NCBI GenBank assembly: GCA_034666985.1
Contig: JAXDKS010000060.1
Span: 1 to 64,000, forward strand
Length of the DNA: 64,000 nucleotides
Direction of reading: 5' to 3'
From: DATARR01 sp034666985
GTDB taxonomy: Bacteria > Acidobacteriota > Thermoanaerobaculia > Multivoradales > UBA5704
Below the pieces are notes generated by a model. That model saw nothing but the letters and a program-made list of their open reading frames with translations. It was not told the DNA's origin and made no database searches. This document shows, piece by piece, positions 8,240 to 18,089 of the stretch; positions within the stretch are counted from its first letter, which is position 1; each line of letters begins with the position of its first letter. A program made the position numbers and the translations under genes.

Positions 8240-8779
8240 GTGCGCGTCCTGATACCCCAGGAGGACATCGAGAAGCGGGTGAAGGAGCTCGCGGCGGAGA
8301 TCGACCGCGACTACGCCGGCAGCGAGCGGCTGGTGTGCGTCGGGGTCCTCAAGGGCTCCGTCTTCTTCATGGTGGACCTGTTGAAGCGGCTGACGGTGCC
8401 GCTCGCCATCGACTTCTTCCAGACGTCGAGCTACGGCTCCTCCACCAGCCCGGGCGAGGTGCGCATCCGCAAGGACCTCGACCTCTCCATCCGTGGCAAG
8501 GACGTGCTCCTCATCGAGGACATCGTCGACACCGGCTACACGTTGCGCACCATCCTCGACCTGCTGCGCTTCCGCGGCGCCCGCAGCGTCAAGCTCTGCG
8601 CCTTGCTGGACAAGTCGGCGGCGCGGGAGGTGGCGGTGGGGATCGACTACCGGGGCTTCGAGATCGAGCCGCTCTTCGTGGTGGGCTACGGCCTCGACTT
8701 CGACGAGCGCTACCGCAACCTGCCCTTCATCGCCGTGCTGGAATCCGAAGACTCGCCGGACGTGCCGTCGCCTTCCTAG
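8240..8779 (+). CDS. hpt: Hypoxanthine phosphoribosyltransferase
   Basis: A 179-residue purine-salvage enzyme converting hypoxanthine (or guanine) and PRPP to IMP (or GMP). The type I PRTase PRPP loop is clear (VLLIEDIVDTGYTLRTIL, about residues 91-108). Other landmarks are VCVGVLKGSVFFMVDL (the LKG cis-peptide loop), the flexible hood segment SSYGSSTSPGEVRI, and a C-terminal FVVGYGLDFDERYRNLP base-recognition strand. The start is GTG at 8240, preceded by the purine-rich AAGGGAAAGGAAAA; the same frame runs open upstream for over 1.5 kb, but that part is antisense to the helical unknown and has no homologous character. RidA follows 11 nt after the stop. Confidence 0.92.
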   Translation: MRVLIPQEDIEKRVKELAAEIDRDYAGSERLVCVGVLKGSVFFMVDLLKRLTVPLAIDFFQTSSYGSSTSPGEVRIRKDLDLSIRGKDVLLIEDIVDTGYTLRTILDLLRFRGARSVKLCALLDKSAAREVAVGIDYRGFEIEPLFVVGYGLDFDERYRNLPFIAVLESEDSPDVPSPS

Positions 8780-8790
8780 AAAGGACCGAA

Positions 8791-9165
8791 ATGCGCTTCC
8801 ATCACACGGACAAGGCCCCCAAGGCCATCGGCCCCTACTCCCAGTCCGTCGAGGTCGACGGCTGGCTCTACACCTCCGGTCAGGTGGGGATCGATCCCGC
8901 CAACGGCGAGCTGGTGCCGGGCGGCTTCGAGCCCCAGGCCCGGCAGGTGCTGAAGAACCTGCGGGAGGTCCTGGCGTCCGCCGGCTGCACCTTCGCCAAC
9001 GTGGTGAAGGCCACGGTCTTCGTCGCCGACCTGGCCGACTTCCCGCTGCTCAACACCCTCTACGCCGAGGCCATGGGAGACCACCGGCCAGCCCGCTCCA
9101 CCGTGCAGGTGGCCGGGCTGCCCAAGAACGCCCTGGTGGAGATCGACCTGGTCGCGCGGCTGTAG
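8791..9165 (+). CDS. ridA: RidA family enamine/imine deaminase
   Basis: A 124-residue protein of standard Rid length. Signature segments are present in order: KAIGPYSQSV, LYTSGQVGIDP, VVKATVFVADL and RPARSTVQVAGLPKNALVEID, with the Arg of RPARS corresponding to the catalytic arginine of the Archetypal subgroup. RidA hydrolyses reactive 2-aminoacrylate/enamine intermediates made by PLP enzymes such as threonine/serine dehydratases. It lies 11 nt after hpt with an AAGGA site and is convergent with a PLP-dependent threonine aldolase gene, a thematically plausible neighbour. Confidence 0.92.
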   Translation: MRFHHTDKAPKAIGPYSQSVEVDGWLYTSGQVGIDPANGELVPGGFEPQARQVLKNLREVLASAGCTFANVVKATVFVADLADFPLLNTLYAEAMGDHRPARSTVQVAGLPKNALVEIDLVARL

Positions 9166-9170
9166 AACAG

Positions 9171-10213
<1,043 letters not shown>

Positions 10214-10214
<1 letters not shown>

Positions 10215-10945
10215 CAGAACCCGAATCCTACGCGCACCGCCGCCTGCAGCGCCTCCCCCTTCTCCACCTCGACGTTGATCTTGGGGAGCAGCAGGTTCAG
10301 GGTGACGCCGGCGAAGGCCACGCCGCGGGTCTCCGTGTCTTCGAAGGACGGCAGGAGATCGCGGTCGAGCCGACCCCGACTCCGGACGAAACCCGCCCCC
10401 ACGTAGGGGGTGAGCACGGTGAAGCCCTTCGAGAGCAGCAGCTCGGCGCCGTACTGATCCAGCGTGTAGGCCGCGGCGGCGAGGGTGCGGCTGCCGGTGA
10501 CGCGCACCGAGAGGGCGGGCGAGAGCAGGCCGCCATGGGAGATGGCGTATTGGAGCTCGGCGGAGATCAGCTTGACGTCGCCGTTCAGGGTCTTGCCGTA
10601 GGAGACGCCCAGGTCGAGCCCGCCAGGGAGCCCCTTGCGCGCGCCTACCCGGGCCACGGAGAGGAAGCCGCCCGTGAAGCTGCCGTCGGTGGCCGTGTCG
10701 TTGAAGGATTGGTTGTCGAACTTCTCGTCGTAGGTGGCGTCGGCGTAGACCTCGAAGCCCACGAGGCCGAGGGGCGAGGCGCTGTGGCGGGGGTAGAAGT
10801 ACGCGTCGGAGCTGAAGCGGCGGTGGAACGCCTCGAAATCGCCGCGGGTGGCCCGCGGGCTGACCGACCAGGAGGCCTGGGCGGGAGCGGCGGCCAGGAG
10901 GGCGGTGATCAGGGCGAGCAGGAGCAGCAGCGGCTCAGGTCTCAC
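10214..10945 (-). CDS. Predicted outer-membrane beta-barrel protein, unknown function
   Basis: A 243-residue protein with an N-terminal signal peptide (PLLLLLALITALLAAAPAQASW) and then alternating amphipathic strands rich in Gly, Tyr and Phe, ending in AAVRVGFGF. The terminal phenylalanine is typical of BAM-assembled barrels. I chose the GTG at 10945 because it puts the signal peptide at the N-terminus; the frame continues upstream to 11011, but those residues are encoded by a degenerate repeat inside the preceding gene. It overlaps the preceding gene by 11 nt and ltaE by 1 nt. No specific family was recognised; strand-rich composition and length suggest an 8-10 strand barrel. Confidence 0.65.
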
Positions 10946-12005
10946 GCGTAGAATTCGTGGAGATGGGTTGATCCGACCGATCCGACTGATTCGATTGATT
11001 CGACTGCTCATGGGCGGTCCTCCAGAGTTCGTCCGCGCCGGGGCCGTCCGGCGCCAGGTATTCGGCGAGAAGTCGTTCGAGGTGCTCGGAGCCCTCCGAC
11101 TCGGCGCACTCGGCCACGATCTCCCGGCTCAGGGTATCGAGGGGGAGCACCCCCAGGTTCCCTTCACGGGCCAGGGCTTCGAGGTCGTAGGGGCTGCGGT
11201 CGATCCAGCGGGTGTCCTTGTAGAGCGCCTGCCCGGTCTCCACCGGCCGGCCCAGGCGCAGCCACAGCTCCGCCGCCAGGGCCAGGACCCCCGCGATGCG
11301 GCGGTTGCCCGCGCCGAGCACCGGCGGCCGGGGGAGCGGGCGCGGCAGGAACGGCTCCAGGCCGTGGCGGTGGGCCAGGCGGGCGAAGTCGCGCTCGGCG
11401 GGAGCTTCGCGGTGGAACACGGCCTCGAAGGCCTCCTCCTCCCCCCAGCGCTCGGCCAGGCGCCGCCGGTCCGCGGGCTCGAGGCTCGGCGTCAGGGCCT
11501 GGACGCAGCGCACGCCGGCCGCCGCGAGGTCGCGGCAGGCCAGCTCCCAGAGGGCGGGGTCGTCCGTGACGCCGGGGAGCAGCGGAAACACGGCCGAGGC
11601 TCCCGCGGGCAGGCGGCGCAGGCGGCCGAGGTCGCGGTCCAGCAGGGCGGGGAGCAGATCGTGCACGAAGGCGGCACCGGTCACCGGCGGCACCGTCGTT
11701 TCGTCTCCGGGGAGGAGCTGAACCAGCACGGGCGTGCCGGCCATGAGGCGGGCACGGGCCACTTCGTCGCGGGCGGCGGCCCGGCGCGGCAGCACGGGGG
11801 GCAGGTAGAGGACGTCGTCGAGCGGCGTGTCGGCCAGGGCGAAGAGGTCCGAAGGGTGGGCCTTGGGATTCCGCCCCCACTCACCGAGCTTGCCGGCGGC
11901 GAGGTTCACCCAGGGACGCTCGGGCGGCTCCCAGGAGCGGGGGACGTAGCGGATCCAGAACCGCCCCGGCTCCGGAAGCTGGGCGGCCGGCTTCGCCTCA
12001 CTCAT
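10935..12005 (-). CDS. Unknown protein with repeat-encoded C-terminal tail
   Basis: A 356-residue cytoplasmic protein, rich in Leu, Arg and Pro, without signal peptide or membrane segments; I do not recognise it. Segments that look conserved are FWIRYVPRSWEPPERPWVN near the N-terminus, VLYLPPVLPRR and LAAELWLRLGRPVETG. The last about 25 residues (EQSNQSNQSDRSDQPIST...) come from a degenerate 9-bp DNA repeat and are probably a recent extension. The start overlaps the ribE stop by 8 nt and the end overlaps the outer-membrane protein start, so it is part of the same operon. No catalytic motif is visible. Confidence 0.7.
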   Translation of the reverse strand: MSEAKPAAQLPEPGRFWIRYVPRSWEPPERPWVNLAAGKLGEWGRNPKAHPSDLFALADTPLDDVLYLPPVLPRRAAARDEVARARLMAGTPVLVQLLPGDETTVPPVTGAAFVHDLLPALLDRDLGRLRRLPAGASAVFPLLPGVTDDPALWELACRDLAAAGVRCVQALTPSLEPADRRRLAERWGEEEAFEAVFHREAPAERDFARLAHRHGLEPFLPRPLPRPPVLGAGNRRIAGVLALAAELWLRLGRPVETGQALYKDTRWIDRSPYDLEALAREGNLGVLPLDTLSREIVAECAESEGSEHLERLLAEYLAPDGPGADELWRTAHEQSNQSNQSDRSDQPISTNSTRET

Positions 12006-12651
12006 GACGACTGCCGCCCGATTCAGGGAGCGGGGCCACCAGCCCGCGGGCGGCGAGGATGCGGTGCACGTACTTGCCGAGCACGTCCACCTCCAGGTTG
12101 ACGGCGTCGTCGGGCGTGAGGAGCGAGAGGGTGGTCACCTCCAGGGTGTGGGGGATGAGCGCCACCTCGAAACGATCGGGCCGCAGGGCGGAGATGGCCG
12201 AGATGGTGAGACTCACGCCGTCCACCGTGATCGAGCCCTTCTCCACCAGGAACGGCGCGAGGTCCTCCGGGATCGAGAACGCGAGCACGCGGTGGTCCGT
12301 GAGATCGCGGCGGTCCACCACCCGGGCGGTGCCATCCACGTGCCCCTGGACCCAGTGGCCGCCCAGGGCGTCGCCCATGCGCAGAGCGGGCTCCAGGTTC
12401 ACGGGATCGTCCTTGCGCAGACTGCCCAGGGTGGTGCGGGAGAGGGTTTCAGGGGAGAGCTCGACGGCCACCTGATCCTTCCCCTTCTCCAGGATCGTCA
12501 GGCAGACGCCGGAGACGGCCAGACTGTCGCCGATCGCGAGGCGCGCCGCGAGGTTCGAGGAGAGGCCGATCGTGAGGCGCACACCTCCCTGGTCCGACGG
12601 CGCCGGGTCTTCAATCAGGGTTCCACGCTCGACAATAAGGCCGGTAAACAT
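11998..12651 (-). CDS. ribE: Riboflavin synthase, alpha subunit
   Basis: A 217-residue enzyme that dismutates two 6,7-dimethyl-8-ribityllumazines into riboflavin. The protein has the expected two lumazine-binding beta-barrel repeats: MFTGLIVERG...LAVSGVCLTI (residues 1-95) and GHWVQGHVDGTARV...ITVDGVSLTI (residues 96-190). The start overlaps the 3' end of ribD by 37 nt, an unusually deep overlap that ties the two pathway genes together. No ribBA or ribH is in this window. Confidence 0.95.
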   Translation of the reverse strand: MFTGLIVERGTLIEDPAPSDQGGVRLTIGLSSNLAARLAIGDSLAVSGVCLTILEKGKDQVAVELSPETLSRTTLGSLRKDDPVNLEPALRMGDALGGHWVQGHVDGTARVVDRRDLTDHRVLAFSIPEDLAPFLVEKGSITVDGVSLTISAISALRPDRFEVALIPHTLEVTTLSLLTPDDAVNLEVDVLGKYVHRILAARGLVAPLPESGGSRHE

Positions 12652-13703
12652 CCCTTGCGATACCCCGTGAGGATCAGATCTCCGCCCCGCCGCCGAGCTT
12701 GGAGCTCCTCGAGCCGCGGCGCCAATTCGAGGATGGCGAATCCCTCTCCCGCCAGCGGTGTCGGTGCCTCCTTGCCGCCGATCAGGAGGGGCGCACAGTT
12801 CACCATCACCTGATCGTAGAGGCCGCTCGTCACGAAGCTCGCCAGCACCTCGCCTCCCCCTTCCACCAGCAGGCTGCGGATGCCGCGCGTATAGAGATTG
12901 GCGAGCACCGCGGCGGGCTCGACGGCGGGCAGCTTGATCACCTCGGCGCCCTTGGCCCTCAGCGCTGCACGCCGCTCCCGGTCCGTCGATTCAGTGTATA
13001 TCAGCACCGGTCCCGGCACCGTGAGGAGAGCGGCCTCGGGGGGGGTGCGCAGCCGGCGATCCAGAACGACCCGGACGTTGGGGCCGTACGCGAGACCCAG
13101 CCGCCGGTCGAGGCGGGGATCGTCCGCGAGCACGGTGCCGATCCCCGCCAGGATGGCATCGTGCTCCTCCCTCAGGGCCAGGCCCCAGCGCCGCCCGGCG
13201 GGCGAGGAGATCCAGCGGCTGTCCCCCGTCGCCGTGGCGATCTTGCCGTCCAGGCTCATGGCCCACTTGAGGGTGACCTCAGGGCGCTGGAGCGTGGCGG
13301 CGACGAGGAACCGCAGGTTGAGGCGCACGGCCTCTTCGGCCAGGGTCCCCACCTCGACTTCCACCCCGGCCTCGCGGAGCTTCGCGAAGCCGCGGCCGGA
13401 GACGCGGGGGTCCGGATCGGCATGGCAAGCCACCACCTTTGAGATGCCGGCCGCGATGACGGCGTCAGCGCAGGGCGGGGTGCGGCCATAGTGGACGCAG
13501 GGCTCCAGGGTGACGTAGAGGGTGGCGCCGCGAGCCCGCTCCCCAGCCTCGCGCAGGGCCTCCACCTCGGCGTGGAAGCCGCCCACCTGACGGTGCCAGC
13601 CGCTGCCCACCACCTGGCCATCCCGCTCCAGGACGGCGCCCACCATCGGGTTGGGGGAAGTGCGGTAGCGGCCGCGGGCGGCGAGGTGGAGGGCCCGGCG
13701 CAG
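12615..13703 (-). CDS. ribD: Bifunctional diaminohydroxyphosphoribosylaminopyrimidine deaminase / reductase
   Basis: A cytosine-deaminase-fold domain (zinc motif HAEVEAL and TLEPCVHYGRTPPC) joined to a RibD C-terminal dihydrofolate-reductase-like domain (VTLKWAMSLDGKIATATGDSRW...LLVEGGGEVLASF). It catalyses deamination and side-chain reduction in riboflavin synthesis. The first ATG in frame (13646) would begin at MVGAV and lose the helix that precedes PNPMVGAV in all RibD proteins. Upstream in frame the residues RALHLAARGRYRTSPNP are clearly RibD-like, yet no ATG, GTG or TTG occurs before the ftsY stop. I therefore place the start at CTG 13703 (362 residues), 4 nt after the ftsY stop; this start is an inference. 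Confidence 0.9.
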   Translation of the reverse strand: MRRALHLAARGRYRTSPNPMVGAVLERDGQVVGSGWHRQVGGFHAEVEALREAGERARGATLYVTLEPCVHYGRTPPCADAVIAAGISKVVACHADPDPRVSGRGFAKLREAGVEVEVGTLAEEAVRLNLRFLVAATLQRPEVTLKWAMSLDGKIATATGDSRWISSPAGRRWGLALREEHDAILAGIGTVLADDPRLDRRLGLAYGPNVRVVLDRRLRTPPEAALLTVPGPVLIYTESTDRERRAALRAKGAEVIKLPAVEPAAVLANLYTRGIRSLLVEGGGEVLASFVTSGLYDQVMVNCAPLLIGGKEAPTPLAGEGFAILELAPRLEELQARRRGGDLILTGYRKGCLPALLSSVEP

Positions 13704-13707
13704 GGGT

Positions 13708-14697
13708 TCAGCCGACGAGGGCAGAGGCGAACTCCCGGGGGCGGAAATCCACCAGGTCGTCCGCCTTCTCCCCCACCCCGAGATAGAGGACGGGGAGCTT
13801 CAGCTCGCGGGCGATGGCCACCACCATGCCGCCCTTGGCCGTGCCGTCCAGCTTGGCCAGGAGGACGCCGTCGATGGGCACCACCTGACTGAAGGTGCGG
13901 GCCTGGGCCAGGGCGTTCTGGCCGGTGGTGGCGTCGAGCACCAGGATCGTCCGCTTCTGCCAGTCGGCGGCCTCGCGGTCGATCACCCGGCGCACCTTGC
14001 TCAGCTCGGCCATCAGGTGGTCCTTGGTATGGAGACGGCCGGCGGTGTCGACGATGAGCTGGTCGATCCGGCGGGCCTTGGCGGCGTGGATGGCGTCGTA
14101 GATCACGGCGCCCGGGTCCGCGCCCTGCCCCTGGCGGATGACCTCGACGTTCAGCCGCTCTCCCCAGAGGGCGAGCTGTTCGATGGCGGCGGCGCGGAAC
14201 GTGTCGCCGGCGGCGAGCATCACCCGTTCCCCCTTCTGCAGGTGGCGCTTGGCGAGCTTGGCGATGGAGGTGGTCTTGCCCACGCCGTTGACGCCGACCA
14301 CCAGGGTCAGCATCGGCCCCCGTCCGAACACGCGCGGGCGCGGCATCTGGGCGAGCAGGTCGGCCACCTCGTCGGAGAGGAGCTTGCGCAGCTTGGTGGC
14401 GCTGGTCGTCTGCTCCTTGAGGGCGTTCTTCTTGACGCGCTCGACCAGCTCCATCGCGGTCTCCACCCCGAGGTCGGAGCCGATGAGGATCTCTTCCAGG
14501 TACTCGAGCGTCTGGTCGTCGAGGGTGACGCGGTTGCTCATCGCGTCGGAGACCTTCTCGATGATCTCCGTATGGGTCATGAAGAGCCCGCGCTTCAGCT
14601 TCTTCCAGAAGCCGCCCTGCTCCCCTTCGTCGTCCTCGGGAAGCCGGGTCTCGGGCGCGAGCTCAAGGATGTCGTTCTTCTTGGGTTCGTCAGCCAT
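13708..14697 (-). CDS. ftsY: Signal recognition particle receptor FtsY
   Basis: A 329-residue SRP GTPase that docks ribosome-nascent chain complexes at the inner membrane. A short acidic A-region (residues 1-30) precedes the N helical bundle and the G domain. G-domain motifs are present: GVNGVGKTTSIAKLA (P-loop), DTFRAAAIEQL (insertion box), VDTAGRLHTKDHLM (G3), LLAKLDGTAKGG (G4) and LGVGEKADDLVDF (closing loop). The A-region is much shorter than in E. coli, as in many phyla. It heads the riboflavin genes with only 4 nt to the inferred ribD start. Confidence 0.96.
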   Translation of the reverse strand: MADEPKKNDILELAPETRLPEDDEGEQGGFWKKLKRGLFMTHTEIIEKVSDAMSNRVTLDDQTLEYLEEILIGSDLGVETAMELVERVKKNALKEQTTSATKLRKLLSDEVADLLAQMPRPRVFGRGPMLTLVVGVNGVGKTTSIAKLAKRHLQKGERVMLAAGDTFRAAAIEQLALWGERLNVEVIRQGQGADPGAVIYDAIHAAKARRIDQLIVDTAGRLHTKDHLMAELSKVRRVIDREAADWQKRTILVLDATTGQNALAQARTFSQVVPIDGVLLAKLDGTAKGGMVVAIARELKLPVLYLGVGEKADDLVDFRPREFASALVG

Positions 14698-14714
14698 GGC
14701 AGGACAAGGATACC

Positions 14715-15086
14715 CTACCCCATGAACAGCTCCTGCCGGAGCTGCTCCACCGCCACGTTCATGGTCTCCCGGGCCTGGGCGACCATGGCGGGGTGGCCCT
14801 GGACGAGGGCGAGGTGGTAGCCCTCGGGCAGGGGGACGACGTAGATGTGGAGCGCCTTCTTCTCGATGTGGATCATCCGCGCCTCGCCGAGGTCGTTGCT
14901 GGCGAGGAGACGCTCGAGCTGGCGCAGGTAGATCCCCAGATAGGCGCCGATCACTCGCATCTCGTAGGGGCTGAAGTCGGTGCCGCAGGCGAGGTCAACG
15001 GTCTCGCCGCTGCCGTCCAGGAACAGGGCGCCCAGGGCGTGGTCGTTGTGGGCCAGGAGGTTGGCGAGGACGTACTGGAACACCAT
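14715..15086 (-). CDS. Roadblock/LC7-like small protein
   Basis: A 123-residue protein whose pattern (ALGALFLDGSGETVDLA near residues 17-35, a central helix GAYLGIYLRQLERLL, then IEKKALHIYVVPLPEGYHLALVQ) fits the profilin-like Roadblock/LC7 fold, which often acts with small GTPases or as a homodimeric scaffold. It lies 17 nt upstream of ftsY in the same direction. No MglA-type GTPase is present in the window, so a partner cannot be named. Family assignment is by fold pattern only. Confidence 0.6.
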   Translation of the reverse strand: MVFQYVLANLLAHNDHALGALFLDGSGETVDLACGTDFSPYEMRVIGAYLGIYLRQLERLLASNDLGEARMIHIEKKALHIYVVPLPEGYHLALVQGHPAMVAQARETMNVAVEQLRQELFMG

Positions 15087-15124
15087 GCGGGGAGTCTATT
15101 ACGTCAGCGGGGGTCAGCGGGGGG

Positions 15125-16888
15125 TCAGCGCTGTCCACCGGCGGCCTTGACCTCGGCCAGCGTCTCGGTGCGCGCCGGCCGGGTGGCACCGGCGCGGATC
15201 TCGCCCGCCTCGAAGGCACGCAGGAAGGCGGTGACGATCTTGGCGTCGAAGCGGCTGCCGGTCAGGCGGGTGATCGTCTCGACGGCGAACTTCAGGTCGT
15301 AGGCCTGCTGGTAGGGCCGGTTGGTGGTGATGGCGTCGAAGGTGTCGGCCACGCCGACGATGCGGGCGAAGAGAGGAATCTGCTCGCCCTTCAAGCCGTC
15401 CGGATAGCCGCGGCCGTTCCAGGCCTCGTGGTGCGAACGGATGGCGGGGATCATCTCCCGGAGCTGCTCGATGGGGGCCATGATCTCGGCGCCGATCACG
15501 GTGTGCAGCTTCATCTGCTCGTACTCGTCGGGGGCGAGCACGCCCTCCTTGCGCAGGATGCGGTCCTCGACGCCGATCTTGCCCACGTCGTGGAGCAGGG
15601 CGCCGATCCAGATCTTGTGCTGCACGTCCTCCGGGAGCTGCAGGTAGCGGGCGATGGTGCGGCTGAAGGCCGCCACCCGCTCGGAGTGGCCGCGGGTGTA
15701 GGGGTCCTTGGCGTCGACGGCGGCCACGAAGGCGCGCAGGGAGCCGATGAACAGCTCGCGGTTGGCCTGGGCCGCCTGGCGGAGCTGCTGCACGTAGGAG
15801 GCCACGTGGCCGCTCATGCGGTTGAAGTCCTCGGCCAGGTCGGCGAGCTCGAAGGTGAGCCCCTCCATCTCGACGTTGCCGCCGAAGCTCCCGTCGGCGA
15901 TCTCGTGCGTGGTCGCGGCCAGGCGCTGGATGGGGCGGCTCACCCACCGCGCCGCCAGGAGCGAGAAGAAGAACGACAGGAGGATCAGGAGGGCGGTCGA
16001 CAGGACGGCGCTGTAGATCATCTTCTGGACGTCGCCGAAGGCCTCGGCCAGGGGTTTCTGCACCACCAGACCCCAGCCGCTCTCCTGGATGTCGCTCACC
16101 TGGGCGAAGACCTCGCGCGGGCCCTCGGGCGTCCGCACCCGGGTCGTGGAGGTGAGCGTCATCTGCCGCAGGATGAAGGCGCGCAGGGTCTCGGGATCGA
16201 GCGCCGCCGTCTTCATGCCGCCGCCGCCCGACCAGAGGATCTTCCCCTGGCGATCGATCAGGAAGACGCCGAAACCCTGGCGCACCACCTCGGTGGAGAC
16301 CCTCTCCAGGGGGCTGAAGCGGAACAGCGCCTCCAGGATCAGCTTCGGCTCTCCGCTTCCCCGCTGGAAGATCGGAATGGCCAGGACCACCCGCGGCGCG
16401 AGCGAGGGCCCGAGCGCCACGAAGCGGTACACGGCCGATTTCTGGGTGCGGGTGGCCTCGAAGGTGGCATCCATGGCCGTCTGCACCTCGGGCGCGAGAT
16501 TGCCCGGGCTCAAGCCCGCGCCGCCCAGGTCGAGCAACCGGATGGCCACCACGTCGGGATTGGCACGCTGGAAGCTCTGGAGCTGCTGCCCCACCCACGG
16601 CTCCTGCAGGCGCGCGGCCGATTCGTCCGGCCCGGGAGCGAGAAGGATGCCGCTGCCGAGCTGGGCGAGCTGCCGGCGCATGTCCGAGAGGTAGGAGTTG
16701 ACCTCGATCGACAGCGACTTGGCCTCGCCCGTGAGGTTGTCGCGCTCAGCGTTGCGCACCACCTCGTTGCTCTTGAGGATGATCACGGCGCTGCTGATGC
16801 CAAGGGGGATGATCCCCGCCAGCAGCAGGGCAATGACGAGAACCGTCCTCAGCTTGAGACGGCGCAGGAGGCTTCGACCGTTAGGCAT
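15125..16888 (-). CDS. Membrane-bound HD-GYP domain protein with extracytoplasmic sensor and HAMP
   Basis: A 587-residue protein. A transmembrane helix (about residues 14-37) precedes a periplasmic Cache-like sensor of about 250 residues, a second transmembrane helix (about 288-312), HAMP, and a C-terminal HD-GYP domain (about 375-560). The catalytic series is intact: HSERVAAFS, LLHDVGKIG, HHEAWNGRGYPDGL and VADTFDAITTNRPY. HD-GYP enzymes hydrolyse cyclic di-GMP (some act on cGAMP), so this is a predicted ligand-responsive phosphodiesterase. The signal is unknown. It is transcribed toward the roadblock-ftsY genes with a 38-nt gap and could be upstream in the same transcript. Confidence 0.9.
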   Translation of the reverse strand: MPNGRSLLRRLKLRTVLVIALLLAGIIPLGISSAVIILKSNEVVRNAERDNLTGEAKSLSIEVNSYLSDMRRQLAQLGSGILLAPGPDESAARLQEPWVGQQLQSFQRANPDVVAIRLLDLGGAGLSPGNLAPEVQTAMDATFEATRTQKSAVYRFVALGPSLAPRVVLAIPIFQRGSGEPKLILEALFRFSPLERVSTEVVRQGFGVFLIDRQGKILWSGGGGMKTAALDPETLRAFILRQMTLTSTTRVRTPEGPREVFAQVSDIQESGWGLVVQKPLAEAFGDVQKMIYSAVLSTALLILLSFFFSLLAARWVSRPIQRLAATTHEIADGSFGGNVEMEGLTFELADLAEDFNRMSGHVASYVQQLRQAAQANRELFIGSLRAFVAAVDAKDPYTRGHSERVAAFSRTIARYLQLPEDVQHKIWIGALLHDVGKIGVEDRILRKEGVLAPDEYEQMKLHTVIGAEIMAPIEQLREMIPAIRSHHEAWNGRGYPDGLKGEQIPLFARIVGVADTFDAITTNRPYQQAYDLKFAVETITRLTGSRFDAKIVTAFLRAFEAGEIRAGATRPARTETLAEVKAAGGQR

Positions 16889-16967
16889 CTCGATAAGCGC
16901 GCTGGAGCTCGTGCACGGGATTATAACCGGATCGCGGAGGTTTTTGCCTCTCCGTTGAATTGACGGG

Positions 16968-18080
16968 CTACAGGGGCAGCGCCAGGGGGGCGCGGAGGAA
17001 GGTCCGCAGCGCTGTCAGGACCTCGGAAGGCACCACGCCGCCGGCCATCCAGCCGGCCCCGAGGGTGCGGGGCAGGACCCAGACGAGCCCTGACTCCAGG
17101 GCTTTCTTGTCGCGGGCCATGGCGGCCAGGAGGACCTCGGGGTCCAGCGCCGGCAGTGGCGGCAGCCCCAGGCGGAGGATCAGGGCGTGGATGCGCTCCG
17201 CCGTCCGGCGGTCGAGCCCCCGCGGCAGGGCCAGCCGCAGGGCGAAGAGGACGCCGTACCCCACGGCCTCGCCGTGGCGCAGCCCGGCGTAGCCGCACGC
17301 GGACTCGATGGCATGGCCCAGGGTGTGGCCGAAGTTGAGCAGGCGCCGGTCCCCGAGCTCCTTCGGGTCGCGCTCCACCACGCCGATCTTGGCCGCGGCG
17401 GCGGCGGTGACCACGGGCCCCAGGGCTTCCGGATCGCCCTCGAGGAGGGTTTCCAACTGCTCCTCCAGCAGGGCGAAGAGGTCGGGATCGAGGAGCGCCG
17501 CCATCTTGATCACCTCGACCATGCCGGAGCGCAGCTCCTCGACGGGAAGGGTGGGGAGCACCGCGGTGTCGGACACCACCCAGCGGGGGTGATGGAAGAG
17601 CCCCACCGTGTTCTTGCCGCCTGGGAGGTCGACGCCCGTCTTGCCGCCGATCGAGGCGTCCACCTGGGCCAGGAGGGTGGTGGGGATCTGGACGAGCTCG
17701 ATGCCGCGCAGGAAGCAGCCGGCGGCGAACCCGCCGAGATCGCCGACGCTGCCGCCGCCGAAGGTGAGGAGCCGGCTGTCGCGCTTGCCGCCGCCCGCGA
17801 GCATCTCGTTCCACAGCCGCTCGGCCGACTCGACCGACTTCGCCTCCTCCCCCTCCTCCACCTCGAGGATCACCCACCGGGCCGCGGAGCGGGAGAGGGG
17901 ATCGAGCCGGTCGCCGTGGAGCGCCCAGACCCGGGCGGTCGTCACCACGAAGGCCGTGCGCCCCTTGAGCCATTCCGCCAGCTCCGGCCGGGCAGCCGCG
18001 AGGGCGTCCTCCCCCACCAGGATGGGGGTGACGCCGTCCGGATGCTCCAGCATCAGGCGCGACGGATCGGCTTGTGCCAT
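16968..18080 (-). CDS. aroB: 3-dehydroquinate synthase
   Basis: A 370-residue NAD- and metal-dependent enzyme converting DAHP to 3-dehydroquinate in the shikimate pathway. Motifs include the NAD-binding GGGSVGDLGGFAAG and the substrate/metal region GGKTGVDLPGGKNTVGLFHHP, with the expected metal-binding Glu/His positions (E in SGMVEVIK, H in NFGHTLGHAIE and LRHGEAVGYG). It follows the desaturase gene by 9 nt. aroC lies separately 13 kb away, so the pathway genes are dispersed. Confidence 0.94.
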   Translation of the reverse strand: MAQADPSRLMLEHPDGVTPILVGEDALAAARPELAEWLKGRTAFVVTTARVWALHGDRLDPLSRSAARWVILEVEEGEEAKSVESAERLWNEMLAGGGKRDSRLLTFGGGSVGDLGGFAAGCFLRGIELVQIPTTLLAQVDASIGGKTGVDLPGGKNTVGLFHHPRWVVSDTAVLPTLPVEELRSGMVEVIKMAALLDPDLFALLEEQLETLLEGDPEALGPVVTAAAAAKIGVVERDPKELGDRRLLNFGHTLGHAIESACGYAGLRHGEAVGYGVLFALRLALPRGLDRRTAERIHALILRLGLPPLPALDPEVLLAAMARDKKALESGLVWVLPRTLGAGWMAGGVVPSEVLTALRTFLRAPLALPL

Positions 18081-18089
18081 GTCCGTCCC

